NCBI GenBank assembly: GCA_016278415.1
Contig: JADQBV010000390.1
Coordinates: 1 to 7,774 of the forward strand
Reading direction: 5' to 3'
Source: Halanaerobiales bacterium
Lineage (GTDB): Bacteria > Bacillota_F > Halanaerobiia > Halanaerobiales > DTU029
DNA: 7,774 bases
Under the pieces are notes generated by a model. The model saw nothing but the letters and a program-made list of their open reading frames with translations, did no database searches and was not told the origin of the DNA. How positions within the stretch are numbered: the stretch's first letter is position 1; every line of letters starts with the position of its first letter. A program made the position numbers and the translations under genes. Positions 1 to 6,303 of the stretch are shown here, piece after piece.

Positions 1-295
1 TAACTAATCCCCCATTAACCCCTGTATAAGAAGCTGTAAATAGTGGATCTGCTGCTACATTCAAACCAACATGTTTCAAAGCCGTAATTGATCTAGCGCC
101 TGCTATAGAAGCCCCTATGACTACTTCTAGTGAAACCTTCTCATTAGGAGACCACTCTGAATAAATCTCATCATATTTAGCAATATTCTCCGTTATTTCA
201 GTACTTGGTGTCCCAGGATATGATGAAGCAACAGTTACACCAGCTTCATATGCCCCACGGGCTATAGCCTCATTCCCTAACATAAGTTTTTTCAT
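1..295 (-). CDS. iorA: Indolepyruvate:ferredoxin oxidoreductase, alpha subunit (N-terminal part only)
   Basis: Only the first 98 codons are present; the gene runs off the left edge. The enzyme uses thiamine pyrophosphate and iron-sulfur clusters to interconvert aryl-pyruvates (indole-, phenyl-, hydroxyphenylpyruvate) with arylacetyl-CoA plus CO2 and reduced ferredoxin, in the cytoplasm of anaerobes. The visible part matches the start of Ior[16 protein letters not shown] at residues 5-19, [10 protein letters not shown] at 25-34, a [18 protein letters not shown] block at about 48-69, and [12 protein letters not shown] at 74-85. The TPP-binding and C-terminal ferredoxin-like regions would lie outside the window. 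The ATG at 293-295 is preceded by a perfect AGGAGG (305-310) at 9 nt. It lies downstream of an arylacetate-CoA ligase and a symporter in the same direction but has its own sigma-A promoter (343-371). iorB is expected next, outside the window. Family assignment is firm. Confidence 0.93.
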   Translation of the reverse strand, partial: MKKLMLGNEAIARGAYEAGVTVASSYPGTPSTEITENIAKYDEIYSEWSPNEKVSLEVVIGASIAGARSITALKHVGLNVAADPLFTASYTGVNGGLV

Positions 296-342
296 TAACT
301 AATACCTCCTAGATACTCAGAAAAAATATAATTATTATTTTT

Positions 343-371
343 ATTGTATGACAAATATCAATTTATTTCAA
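343..371 (-). promoter_or_regulatory. Sigma-A promoter of iorA
   Basis: On the minus strand, TTGAAA (366-371) and TACAAT (343-348) are separated by exactly 17 bp. Each differs from the consensus hexamer by one base. Transcription would start near 336, giving a leader of about 40 nt that ends with the AGGAGG of iorA. This suggests iorA can be transcribed independently of the upstream symporter-ligase pair. Confidence 0.75.
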
Positions 372-401
372 TAAATATTTTTATGGTTCTTCTCCTTATC
401 C

Positions 402-445
402 GTTGGTGAGAAATGTCCGACAAAATATCTAGGTATATTACCAAC
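402..445. repeat. Nested inverted repeats in the ligase-iorA gap
   Basis: GTTGGT (402-407) and ACCAAC (440-445) form an outer dyad. Inside it is a 9-bp interrupted palindrome, TGTCCGACA (414-422). There is no T-run, so it does not look like an intrinsic terminator. It lies about 30-75 bp upstream of the iorA -35 element and could be an operator for an aryl-acid-responsive regulator. It could also be chance; no matching regulator is visible in the window. On the minus strand, positions 416-424 (TTTGTCGGA) also match the Spo0A box at 8 of 9 bases. Confidence 0.3.
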
Positions 446-489
446 TGTTATGGAGATAATCCACTTTTTATATTTCGGCGTTATAAAAA

Positions 490-1788
490 TTAATCGTTAC
501 GCAAATCTATTACTCTTTTGGCCTTACCTGTTGATCTTTCAATAGATTTTGGCTCAACTAATTTAACTTTTGCATCTATCTGTAGAACTGAACGAAGTTT
601 ATGTCTAATATTCCTTTCAAGACTTTCCAGAGCACTAAACTTATCAATCATACTTCCATCAATAAGCTCCACTCTAACCTCTATTGTATCCATGTATCCT
701 TTCTTACGGACAATAATTTGATAATGTGGACCAATATGCTCCATTCCTACCAGGACACTCTCGATCTGTGAAGGGAAAACATTTACACCTTTAATAATTA
801 ACATATCATCAGTTCGTCCAAGGATTTTCTTCATTCTTGTATTACTCCTACCACATTCACATGGTTCATCATCCAGAACAGTAATATCCTTGGTACGATA
901 TCGTAACATTGGAATCCCTTCCTTGGTTAGGGTTGTTAGGACAAGTTCTCCTTCTTCACCATAGCCTTTAGTATTACCTGTATTAGAATCTATTAATTCA
1001 GGATAGAAATGATCTTCATTTATATGCATACCATTTTGATACTGGCATTCACCAGATACACCTGGACCTACAATCTCACTAAGACCATAATTCTCTGTTG
1101 CTAAAATACCCCAATGATTTTCAATTTCATTTCTCATAGCTACTGTATGTCCTTCACCACCAAAAAGACCTAACCTTAACTTTATATCATCTTTATTAAT
1201 CCCCATCTCTTCTGCTAATTCAGAGAGATATAGCACATAAGAGGGAGTAGCAACGATAATGGTAGTACCAAAGTCCTGCATTAACATCATTTGACGTTCT
1301 GAATTTCCACTAGAAGCAGGTACAACTGTAATCCCCACTTTTTCCAAACCATAGTGCAAGCCAAAACCACCAGTAAACATGCCATAACCAAAGGCAACCT
1401 GCGCCACATCATCTTCCCGACCACCAGCTGCCACAATAAGCCTGGCTACACACTCTGTCCAATTATCCATATCGTTTCTAGTGTATCCTACTACTATAGG
1501 CTTACCAGTAGTACCAGATGAAGCATGTACCCTAACAATCTTTTTCAATGAATATGCAAATAAATCATAGGGATAATTGTCCCTGAGGTCTTCCTTTGTT
1601 GTAAATGGTATTTTTTCAATATCTTTTAAGGATTGTATATGTTTTGGTTTCAATCCTATTGAATCAAATTTATCCTTGTAAAAGGGCACTTTGTTGTATG
1701 CATGTTCTACAATATTTTTTAAATTTGTAAGCTGTATATCCTTCATATCTTTTCTACTTAAACATTCTGCCTCTTTATTCCAGATCAT
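490..1788 (-). CDS. paaK: Arylacetate/phenylacetate-CoA ligase (PaaK family)
   Basis: A 432-residue, AMP-forming acyl-adenylate enzyme that would activate an aryl acid (phenylacetate or a relative) to its CoA thioester with ATP, in the cytoplasm. Length is full for the family. Visible motifs: the phosphate-binding loop SSGTTGKP (90-97), YGLSEIVGPG (234-243) of the adenylate-binding region, YRTKD (297-301), the hinge-region GRTDDM (324-329), KGVNVFP (333-339), and the C-terminal ERSTGKAKR segment with the likely catalytic lysine K422. A CECGR motif (310-314), common in anaerobe homologues, is present. The ATG at 1786-1788 overlaps the symporter stop as ATGA and has GGGGAGG (1796-1802) 7 nt upstream, so the two are translationally coupled. 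Next to iorA the likely substrates are arylacetates rather than general fatty acids. PaaK-like ligases with indoleacetate or other aryl substrates cannot be excluded, so the symbol states the family, not a proven substrate. Confidence 0.9.
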   Translation of the reverse strand: MIWNKEAECLSRKDMKDIQLTNLKNIVEHAYNKVPFYKDKFDSIGLKPKHIQSLKDIEKIPFTTKEDLRDNYPYDLFAYSLKKIVRVHASSGTTGKPIVVGYTRNDMDNWTECVARLIVAAGGREDDVAQVAFGYGMFTGGFGLHYGLEKVGITVVPASSGNSERQMMLMQDFGTTIIVATPSYVLYLSELAEEMGINKDDIKLRLGLFGGEGHTVAMRNEIENHWGILATENYGLSEIVGPGVSGECQYQNGMHINEDHFYPELIDSNTGNTKGYGEEGELVLTTLTKEGIPMLRYRTKDITVLDDEPCECGRSNTRMKKILGRTDDMLIIKGVNVFPSQIESVLVGMEHIGPHYQIIVRKKGYMDTIEVRVELIDGSMIDKFSALESLERNIRHKLRSVLQIDAKVKLVEPKSIERSTGKAKRVIDLRND

Positions 1789-3287
1789 AAATTTGCCTCC
1801 CCTGATTCTTGTGCTATTGGATTAATTGCTGGAAATACTTTTTCAATATGTTTTTCAGGCAACTTAGCAGTTACAACACTAACTAAAGGTACCACGATTA
1901 AAGATACTAACATAGCAACAGCCCCAATGTTTGGAGCTAGTTTAGCATTCATTCCATAATACATTGCCCCTCCTATGGAAACAGTAAAACCAGAGATAAG
2001 ACCTGCCCAGGCACCTACTTTTGTAGTCCCCTTCCAGTACAGACCATAAAGAAAAGGAGCTAAAAACGAGCCTGCAACAGTACCCCAGGAGAATGACATC
2101 AGTGTTACTATAGCATTAGGAGTAACTGCCACTATAAAAGAAAGGGCAACAAATATTGCACACAAAAGTCTCATAACAAACATAACCCTCTCCTTCTCCA
2201 TATCTGGAAAGATTGAACCTTTAAGGAGATCAAGGGCTATAGAAGAACTAGAAACTAAAACTAATGAAGATAAAGTAGACATTGAAGCAGATAATACCAG
2301 TATAATAATTACACCCATCAAGGCATCTGGCAGAGCCCTTTCCAGTAATATTGGCATCACCATATCCATCTCTGCAGGTGCCGTATTATTTAAAAATAAT
2401 CTACCTAAACTACCGGTAAAATACGCTCCAATACCTATCAATGCCGCGAACAATGTTGAAATAATAGTTGCTTTTTTAATAGCCTTTTCATTCTCAATTG
2501 CATAAAATTTATGTACCATCTGTGGTAATCCCCAGGTACCTAGACTTGTTAAAATAATAAGGGATAATAAGTTCCAGGGCATACCACTAAAACTAGAAAC
2601 CAGATCTGTACCAACTTCAGGGATACTACCTAGTTTACTAACCCCAGCACTAATTCCACCAACTGCTGGGTGAGTAATTACAAAATACAACATTAAAATA
2701 AGACCAAAAATCATTACTATCCCCTGAACAAAATCATTAATAGCTGTGGCAACATATCCACCAAGTAAAAGATAGATACCTGTTAATACAGCCATTGCTA
2801 ACATACAATATGTATAATATTCAATAGGCATTCCAAAGGTATACGTAAATAAATATCCCAGACCCTTATAAACAGATGCAGAGTAAGGAACAAGAAACAC
2901 AAAGGTTATTATTGCAGTAACAATCTTTAAATTTTTACTATCATACCGTTTCTCAAAAAATTCCGGCATAGTAGAAGCATTCATCTCGTGAGTCATCTTA
3001 CGTGTTCTTTTCGCTAAGACAATCCATGCTAATAAACTCCCTATCAAGGCATTACCTATACCAATCCAGATAGCGGAAATACCAAAACCCCAACCTATAC
3101 TCCCTGCATATCCAATAAAGATTACTGCAGAAAAGTAACTGGTACCATAGGCAAATGCAGATATCCAGGCCCCCATCTTTCTTCCACCTAGAAAGAAATC
3201 TTGTACATCCTTAACCTTCTTCCTACTATAAAGCCCAATACCGACCATTACAGCTACAAAAAAAATAAGAAAAACATATTTAATCAT
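1785..3287 (-). CDS. Sodium:solute symporter, SSS family; probable aryl-acid or monocarboxylate transporter
   Basis: A 500-residue, highly hydrophobic protein with about 13 membrane segments, the usual size and layout of the SSS (PutP/PanF-like) family, which couples solute transport to the sodium gradient across the cytoplasmic membrane. Recognisable are the N-terminal FFLGGRKMGAW (31-41), the family signature block GGYVATAINDFVQGIVM (176-192), a serine/threonine-rich TM8 region SASMSTLSS (333-341) corresponding to the sodium-binding site of characterised members, and WGTVAGSFLAPFLYGLYWKG (401-420). The ATG at 3285-3287 follows AAGGAGT (3294-3300) by 6 nt. The stop overlaps the start of the CoA ligase by 4 nt (ATGA), so the two are co-transcribed and probably functionally linked. 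The substrate cannot be read from the sequence; an aryl acid is inferred only from the neighbours. A sigma-H-like promoter and a duplicated motif lie upstream. Confidence 0.9.
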   Translation of the reverse strand: MIKYVFLIFFVAVMVGIGLYSRKKVKDVQDFFLGGRKMGAWISAFAYGTSYFSAVIFIGYAGSIGWGFGISAIWIGIGNALIGSLLAWIVLAKRTRKMTHEMNASTMPEFFEKRYDSKNLKIVTAIITFVFLVPYSASVYKGLGYLFTYTFGMPIEYYTYCMLAMAVLTGIYLLLGGYVATAINDFVQGIVMIFGLILMLYFVITHPAVGGISAGVSKLGSIPEVGTDLVSSFSGMPWNLLSLIILTSLGTWGLPQMVHKFYAIENEKAIKKATIISTLFAALIGIGAYFTGSLGRLFLNNTAPAEMDMVMPILLERALPDALMGVIIILVLSASMSTLSSLVLVSSSSIALDLLKGSIFPDMEKERVMFVMRLLCAIFVALSFIVAVTPNAIVTLMSFSWGTVAGSFLAPFLYGLYWKGTTKVGAWAGLISGFTVSIGGAMYYGMNAKLAPNIGAVAMLVSLIVVPLVSVVTAKLPEKHIEKVFPAINPIAQESGEANL

Positions 3288-3314
3288 ACCACCACTCCTT
3301 CTTTTCTATCCTAC

Positions 3315-3360
3315 ACCATACTCGCTACAACTTTCTGTTTTTACCATACTTCTACAACTT
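3315..3360 (-). repeat. Two-copy imperfect direct repeat in the symporter leader
   Basis: On the plus strand the copies read ACCATACTCGCTACAACTT (3315-3333) and ACCATACTTCTACAACTT (3343-3360). They share ACCATACT and CTACAACTT and differ only in the centre. Starts are 28 bp apart and ends 27 bp apart. In the symporter mRNA they read AAGTTGTAG-N2/3-AGTATGGT twice, between the putative start site (about 3378) and the ribosome binding site. They may be binding sites for a regulator (DNA or RNA) or a small local duplication. Confidence 0.6.
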
Positions 3361-3383
3361 AATAGTGTGAATTTACAATAATT

Positions 3384-3412
3384 TAATTCGCGATACTGTA
3401 ATTTATTCCTGC
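3384..3412 (-). promoter_or_regulatory. Sigma-H-like promoter of the symporter-ligase operon
   Basis: On the minus strand GCAGGAATA (3404-3412) matches the -35 consensus RnAGGAwww. GAATTA follows, with GAAT at 3386-3389, matching the -10 core GAATww. AGGA-to-GAAT spacing is identical to that of the cyclase promoter at 5448-5476. No convincing sigma-A promoter was seen in the same leader. Motif match only. Confidence 0.5.
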
Positions 3413-3606
3413 ATATTTAAGTTAATTTTTTTAAAAATATGTAATATTATTATTATGATAGCTTTCGTGAAATTAATCTAGGGGTGTTTATTAAGAGAAT
3501 AGCTTTATGATTAAAAGAGAACTTAATACATTGTAGTAGAAAATTTGTAGAAAACTTAGTAGTAAAAATTCAATTGGATGCATGAAAAATGTTTAAATCC
3601 CAGACC

Positions 3607-3635
3607 TTGACATTTAGAATGAAATCATTTAATAT
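3607..3635 (+). promoter_or_regulatory. Sigma-A promoter of tRNA-Leu
   Basis: A perfect TTGACA (3607-3612) is followed after exactly 17 bp by TAATAT (3630-3635). Transcription would begin near 3642, about 12 nt before the mature tRNA 5' end. Confidence 0.85.
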
Positions 3636-3653
3636 TAAAAGTGTACTATACCT

Positions 3654-3740
3654 GCTGAAGTGGCGGAACTGGCAGACGCGCATGATTCAGGGTCATGTGG
3701 ACTTAGGTTCATGTGGGTTCGACTCCCACCTTCAGCACCA
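3654..3740 (+). tRNA. tRNA-Leu, anticodon CAG
   Basis: An 87-nt class II tRNA with all arms visible. The acceptor stem GCTGAAG (3654-3660) pairs with CTTCAGC, and the D stem is GCG/CGC. The anticodon stem CATGA (3681-3685) pairs with TCATG (3693-3697), with loop TTCAGGG and anticodon CAG at 3688-3690, reading CUG leucine codons. The long variable arm TGGAC-TTAG-GTTCA is typical of tRNA-Leu, and the T arm is GTGGG-TTCGACT-CCCAC. The CCA end (3738-3740) is encoded in the gene. It is a single-gene unit with its own promoter and terminator. No duplicated tRNA 3' end or integrase was seen nearby, so there is no sign of an integrated element. Confidence 0.97.
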
Positions 3741-3748
3741 TTGAAATT

Positions 3749-3775
3749 AAAGACCCTAGGGGGTCTTTTTCTTTT
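3749..3775 (+). terminator. Intrinsic terminator of tRNA-Leu
   Basis: A perfect 8-bp stem AAAGACCC (3749-3756) / GGGTCTTT (3761-3768) with a TAGG loop is followed by a T-rich tract (TTTTTCTTTTT). On the minus strand the hairpin is followed by TTTAATTT, so it may also stop the convergent diguanylate cyclase transcript, which has no other terminator. Confidence 0.9.
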
Positions 3776-3834
3776 TGTTGTAAATTTTAACTTATGTATA
3801 ACAACACACACATTACAATTTAAAGTAATCATCT

Positions 3835-5391
3835 CTACAAAATAATATAGTCCTTTTCCTCTTTCTTTGCTTTATACATAGCATCATCTGCCTTTTTAAT
3901 TAGTTCTTCTAATTGTCTATCATCTTCAGGATATATACTAATACCCATACTTACACTGATAAAGAATTCACGATTATCTACAATTAATGGTTCTTTAAAT
4001 CTTTCAATCAACTTATCAGCTATTTTAATAATATCTTTTTTGGAAACGATTCCTCCTAAAGCTACAGTAAATTCATCCCCTCCCAATCGGGATATTATAT
4101 CTTCTGTACGGAATATTTCTTTTAATCTTCCGGCTATATCTTCAAGTATTTTATCTCCTGTGCTATGACCATAATTATCATTTATTTCTTTAAAATCATC
4201 AATATCTAAAAACATAATAGCTAATTTGCTGCCATTTTTTTCAGCACTAAGCTTTAAACTATTAAGTTTCTCTTTAAACAACTTTCTATTTGCTAATCCT
4301 GTTAATTGATCATGATTGGCCTGATATTCAAATTTTCTTAATAGATAACTTACTACTAATATGAAAAGTAAAAAAACTAATATCATAATCACGAAATTTA
4401 TTAGAAACAAGCGACGATGACCACTAATCTCCTCCAGCATAATCTGATCATTATATTTAATTCCAACAACATAAGAATTCCATTGTTCATTGTCATTATC
4501 AGCGGATATTAAAGCTGGAAAAAATTTATAAAGATATTTGTTGCCTTCTGTGTTTATAACTGTACTCTGTTCTTGACTGCTCAAAATCGATTTTCTTGCC
4601 AATTTCTTTTCGGTTTCAGAAATATCTGGAGTCATAAAGGGCACAACACTACTCCTTAGCTTAGCAACCCCATTATTTATGGGTTCAACACTGAAGAATG
4701 AAATCTCTTCTACCATTTCATAATCCTCAGTAATCTGAGTTGCATCCCCAAATATATCTAAATTTTTAAGAACAGGGAATTTTTTATCAGCCTCAATACT
4801 TAACTCCAATAAATATTTATTATCATGAGTAGGATAATAACTGTATTTCTTTATTTCCCCTGTACTTGTAGACATATCAAGCCTATCAACTGTAAATGAA
4901 TTCCCCTCCAAGCGTTCTCTTAATACTTGAGAAAATCCAGAATATACCGAGAAATCAAGACCTAAATCCTTTGGAAATGTTGTTTTAATTATCTTCAAAT
5001 CACTGCTAAGAATATAAATTTCGTAATCTCCAAATTCTTCTTTTAAACTCTCTAAATCCCAATCCATCACTTCTGGATTATGCTTATATTTCTCTCCCAT
5101 AATCTTAGAATACTCTTCCATCTCCTGATTTAGCTGCTGCTCAGCAATTTTATAGGTATCATTAATATGATTAATAGTCTGCAAAATGCTTTTCTCCACT
5201 AATTGCTGGCGATGACTATATTTATCTTCAATGACCTCTACTGTGCTGCGATAACTAGTATAAGAAATGAATATTATAATTAAAAAAAGTGCAATAATTA
5301 AAATATATTTAATTCTATCGAAATATTCATTCACCACCTTGACCCCTTTCTCTTTATTTTCTACTATAGATGAACTAAAAAGTATATCCAA
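3835..5391 (-). CDS. Membrane-bound GGDEF diguanylate cyclase with a large extracytoplasmic sensor region
   Basis: This 518-residue protein should make c-di-GMP from two GTP in response to an external signal. A transmembrane segment (about 28-43) leads to some 285 residues outside the membrane, starting with a helical stretch (about 50-100) and then a probable Cache-like sensor region that I cannot name securely. TM2 (about 328-350) is followed by a full GGDEF domain (about 355-515). Active-site features are intact: DIDDFKEINDNYGH (396-409) with metal ligand D396, and RLGGDEF (435-441). The inhibitory I-site R428-T-E-D431 lies five residues before GGDEF, so product inhibition is expected. No EAL domain is present. 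The start is uncertain: TTG at 5389-5391 has AGGAG (5396-5400) only 4 nt away, whereas GTG at 5332-5334 has AAAGGGG (5343-5349) at 8 nt and would begin just before TM1. A sigma-H-like promoter precedes it. Confidence 0.92.
   Translation of the reverse strand: MDILFSSSIVENKEKGVKVVNEYFDRIKYILIIALFLIIIFISYTSYRSTVEVIEDKYSHRQQLVEKSILQTINHINDTYKIAEQQLNQEMEEYSKIMGEKYKHNPEVMDWDLESLKEEFGDYEIYILSSDLKIIKTTFPKDLGLDFSVYSGFSQVLRERLEGNSFTVDRLDMSTSTGEIKKYSYYPTHDNKYLLELSIEADKKFPVLKNLDIFGDATQITEDYEMVEEISFFSVEPINNGVAKLRSSVVPFMTPDISETEKKLARKSILSSQEQSTVINTEGNKYLYKFFPALISADNDNEQWNSYVVGIKYNDQIMLEEISGHRRLFLINFVIMILVFLLFILVVSYLLRKFEYQANHDQLTGLANRKLFKEKLNSLKLSAEKNGSKLAIMFLDIDDFKEINDNYGHSTGDKILEDIAGRLKEIFRTEDIISRLGGDEFTVALGGIVSKKDIIKIADKLIERFKEPLIVDNREFFISVSMGISIYPEDDRQLEELIKKADDAMYKAKKEEKDYIIL
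5343..5349 (-). promoter_or_regulatory. Alternative ribosome binding site for the diguanylate cyclase
   Basis: AAAGGGG on the minus strand sits 8 nt before a GTG codon at 5332-5334. If used, the protein would lack the first 19 residues and begin directly before the first membrane helix. The competing site is AGGAG at 5396-5400, 4 nt before TTG. Neither start is an ATG, so initiation is probably weak either way. Confidence 0.4.
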
Positions 5392-5447
5392 ATTACTCCT
5401 AAATATGTTAAATTGCTACTTATCTATAATTAACTTCTCTTTAATAT

Positions 5448-5476
5448 TAATTCTTGAAGCGGACCTATTTTCCTGC
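5448..5476 (-). promoter_or_regulatory. Sigma-H-like promoter of the diguanylate cyclase
   Basis: On the minus strand GCAGGAAAA (5468-5476) is a full match to the sigma-H -35 consensus RnAGGAwww. GAATTA, with GAAT at 5450-5453, matches the -10 core. The gap between the nonamer and GAAT is 14 nt, the same as in the symporter promoter at 3384-3412. A start near 5442 would give a leader of about 50 nt. A TATAAT at 5482-5487 has no acceptable -35. Confidence 0.55.
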
Positions 5477-5580
5477 AGAAAATTATATTTTTTTGTTAGA
5501 AACTGTCCTTTTCAAAATACAACATGTGTTCTCTATATAGAAATCCAAGAATATACTTTAAATTAATCTCAAAAATTAAT

Positions 5581-5609
5581 AACAATAATCATCCTTCTAA
5601 CATAAAATA
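5581..5609 (+). promoter_or_regulatory. Sigma-K-like (late mother-cell) promoter of the ferritin-like spore protein
   Basis: AACA (5581-5584) and CATAAAATA (5601-5609) are separated by 16 bp. They fit the sigma-K consensus mACm / CATAnnnTA. A start near 5616 leaves a leader of about 45 nt before the ATG. A GCAGGAATT (5612-5620) just downstream resembles a sigma-H -35 but has no GAAT at the right distance. Confidence 0.5.
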
Positions 5610-5660
5610 TAGCAGGAATTATATTGTAGTTACTATAAACTATTGAAAGGAGTTATATAA

Positions 5661-6170
5661 ATGAATGAAAATGATAATGTAAATAGCGATAGATTTCCTT
5701 GTCCAGAACCTCCAGAACCAGAACAGCCCATGTATGATGAAGCTTTATTGGCTCAAATGAGAATGGTAGCAGGGAGAGAAGAAAGAGACCTAGAATTGTA
5801 TCAATATCTAATTGATCAAAGTATGGCTCAGCCTATGGCTCAACAGCAAAGAATTATTACTAATACCAGTGTTTTGAGAACAAACCGCGATGTAACCAGA
5901 CGTAATTTAGAATTATTAAATGAAACTTATAGAGAACTAACTGGAAATAGATTAATTGCAGAACAAGAAGAATTTATTACACCGGTAAACTATCGCTCTG
6001 GTTTAGAACGTGCAACATTTAATGAGTTAAGGGATGCTGAAATATATAGAGACATGTCATTAATGGTTCCATCAATGAATTCTCTTCACCCTGTTATTAT
6101 GAGACTATATACTAATACAATGTTCAATATTGATCGTCTGAATTTCCTATATTCTAGAGCTTCATTGTAA
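5661..6170 (+). CDS. Ferritin-like four-helix protein, probably spore-coat associated
   Basis: A soluble 169-residue protein with a short proline/glutamate-rich N-terminus (PCPEPPEPEQP, 13-23), then four predicted helices (about 26-55, 66-95, 113-135, 140-166). The pattern YDEALLAQMRMVAGREERDL, YRELTG (90-95), Y.SGLERATFNELRDAEIYRDM and a closing RLNFLYS resembles small ferritin-like proteins of spore-forming Firmicutes. From memory of that family, helices 2 and 4 normally carry ExxH metal-ligand pairs. Here the aligned positions read T79..N82 and T153..N156, while the helix 1 and 3 glutamates (about E40 and E122) remain, so di-iron binding is probably lost and the role may be structural. The ATG at 5661 follows AAAGGAG (5646-5652) at 8 nt. 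It is a single-gene unit: a sigma-K-like promoter upstream and a strong terminator downstream. The spore role is inferred from family and promoter, not proven. Confidence 0.7.
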   Translation: MNENDNVNSDRFPCPEPPEPEQPMYDEALLAQMRMVAGREERDLELYQYLIDQSMAQPMAQQQRIITNTSVLRTNRDVTRRNLELLNETYRELTGNRLIAEQEEFITPVNYRSGLERATFNELRDAEIYRDMSLMVPSMNSLHPVIMRLYTNTMFNIDRLNFLYSRASL

Positions 6171-6199
6171 TCTTCATACCCCAAACCCCTAAAAAAACC

Positions 6200-6227
6200 A
6201 AGTCCCTGGTAAAACAGGGACTTTTTT
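6200..6227 (+). terminator. Intrinsic terminator after the ferritin-like gene
   Basis: A perfect 9-bp stem AAGTCCCTG (6200-6208) / CAGGGACTT (6215-6223) with a GTAAAA loop is followed by a T-run to 6227. An A-run at 6191-6197 precedes it. Confidence 0.93.
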
Positions 6228-6286
6228 GTAACAAATTCAATATAAAGTGAATATACTAATAAGGTAACTTGATAAATATTTTATTA

Positions 6287-6293
6287 AAAGGAG
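6287..6293 (+). promoter_or_regulatory. Ribosome binding site that decides the FxsA start
   Basis: AAAGGAG is followed by three in-frame ATGs at 6295, 6298 and 6304. The first is 1 nt and the second 4 nt from the motif, too close for good initiation. The third, at 10 nt, is the best placed. Confidence 0.6.
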
Positions 6294-6303
6294 AATGATG
6301 TAT

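Larger units (their letters stand above)
3288..3653. other. Divergent intergenic region between the symporter and tRNA-Leu
   Basis: This stretch of about 365 bp carries no credible coding region. It holds, from left to right, the symporter ribosome binding site, two copies of an 18-19-bp direct repeat (3315-3333 and 3343-3360), a sigma-H-like promoter reading left (3384-3412), a very AT-rich segment (3413-3470), three imperfect 12-14-bp tandem units (3531-3570), and the sigma-A promoter of the tRNA reading right (3607-3635). Confidence 0.7.

Noticed and set aside
432..442. Small palindrome GGTATATTACC as a terminator after the CoA ligase
   Set aside because: The stem is only 4 bp and no T-run follows on the minus strand.
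518..721. 67-codon plus-strand open frame
   Set aside because: It is antisense to the 3' end of the CoA ligase, whose frame is clearly the real one; no ribosome binding site or family resemblance.
3288..3400. T-box or other riboswitch in the symporter leader
   Set aside because: No T-box AGGGTGGNACCGCG-like element or terminator/antiterminator pair was seen; only the direct repeat is evident.
3654..3740. tRNA-Leu as an integration site of a mobile element
   Set aside because: No integrase and no second copy of the tRNA 3' end is visible; flanking genes look like ordinary chromosome.
3635..3845. Open frames on both strands across 3635-3845, including one starting MAELADAHDSGSCG
   Set aside because: They are translations through the tRNA-Leu gene, a well-known source of false small proteins. 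They have no independent support.
5267..5566. 99-codon plus-strand open frame over the start of the diguanylate cyclase
   Set aside because: It lies antisense to the cyclase N-terminus and its promoter region. The composition is that of random AT-rich DNA and it has no good ribosome binding site.
5612..5638. GCAGGAATT as a third sigma-H promoter, in front of the ferritin-like gene
   Set aside because: The expected GAAT at the fixed distance is absent (ATAA at 5635-5638). The sigma-K-like pair just upstream is the better explanation.
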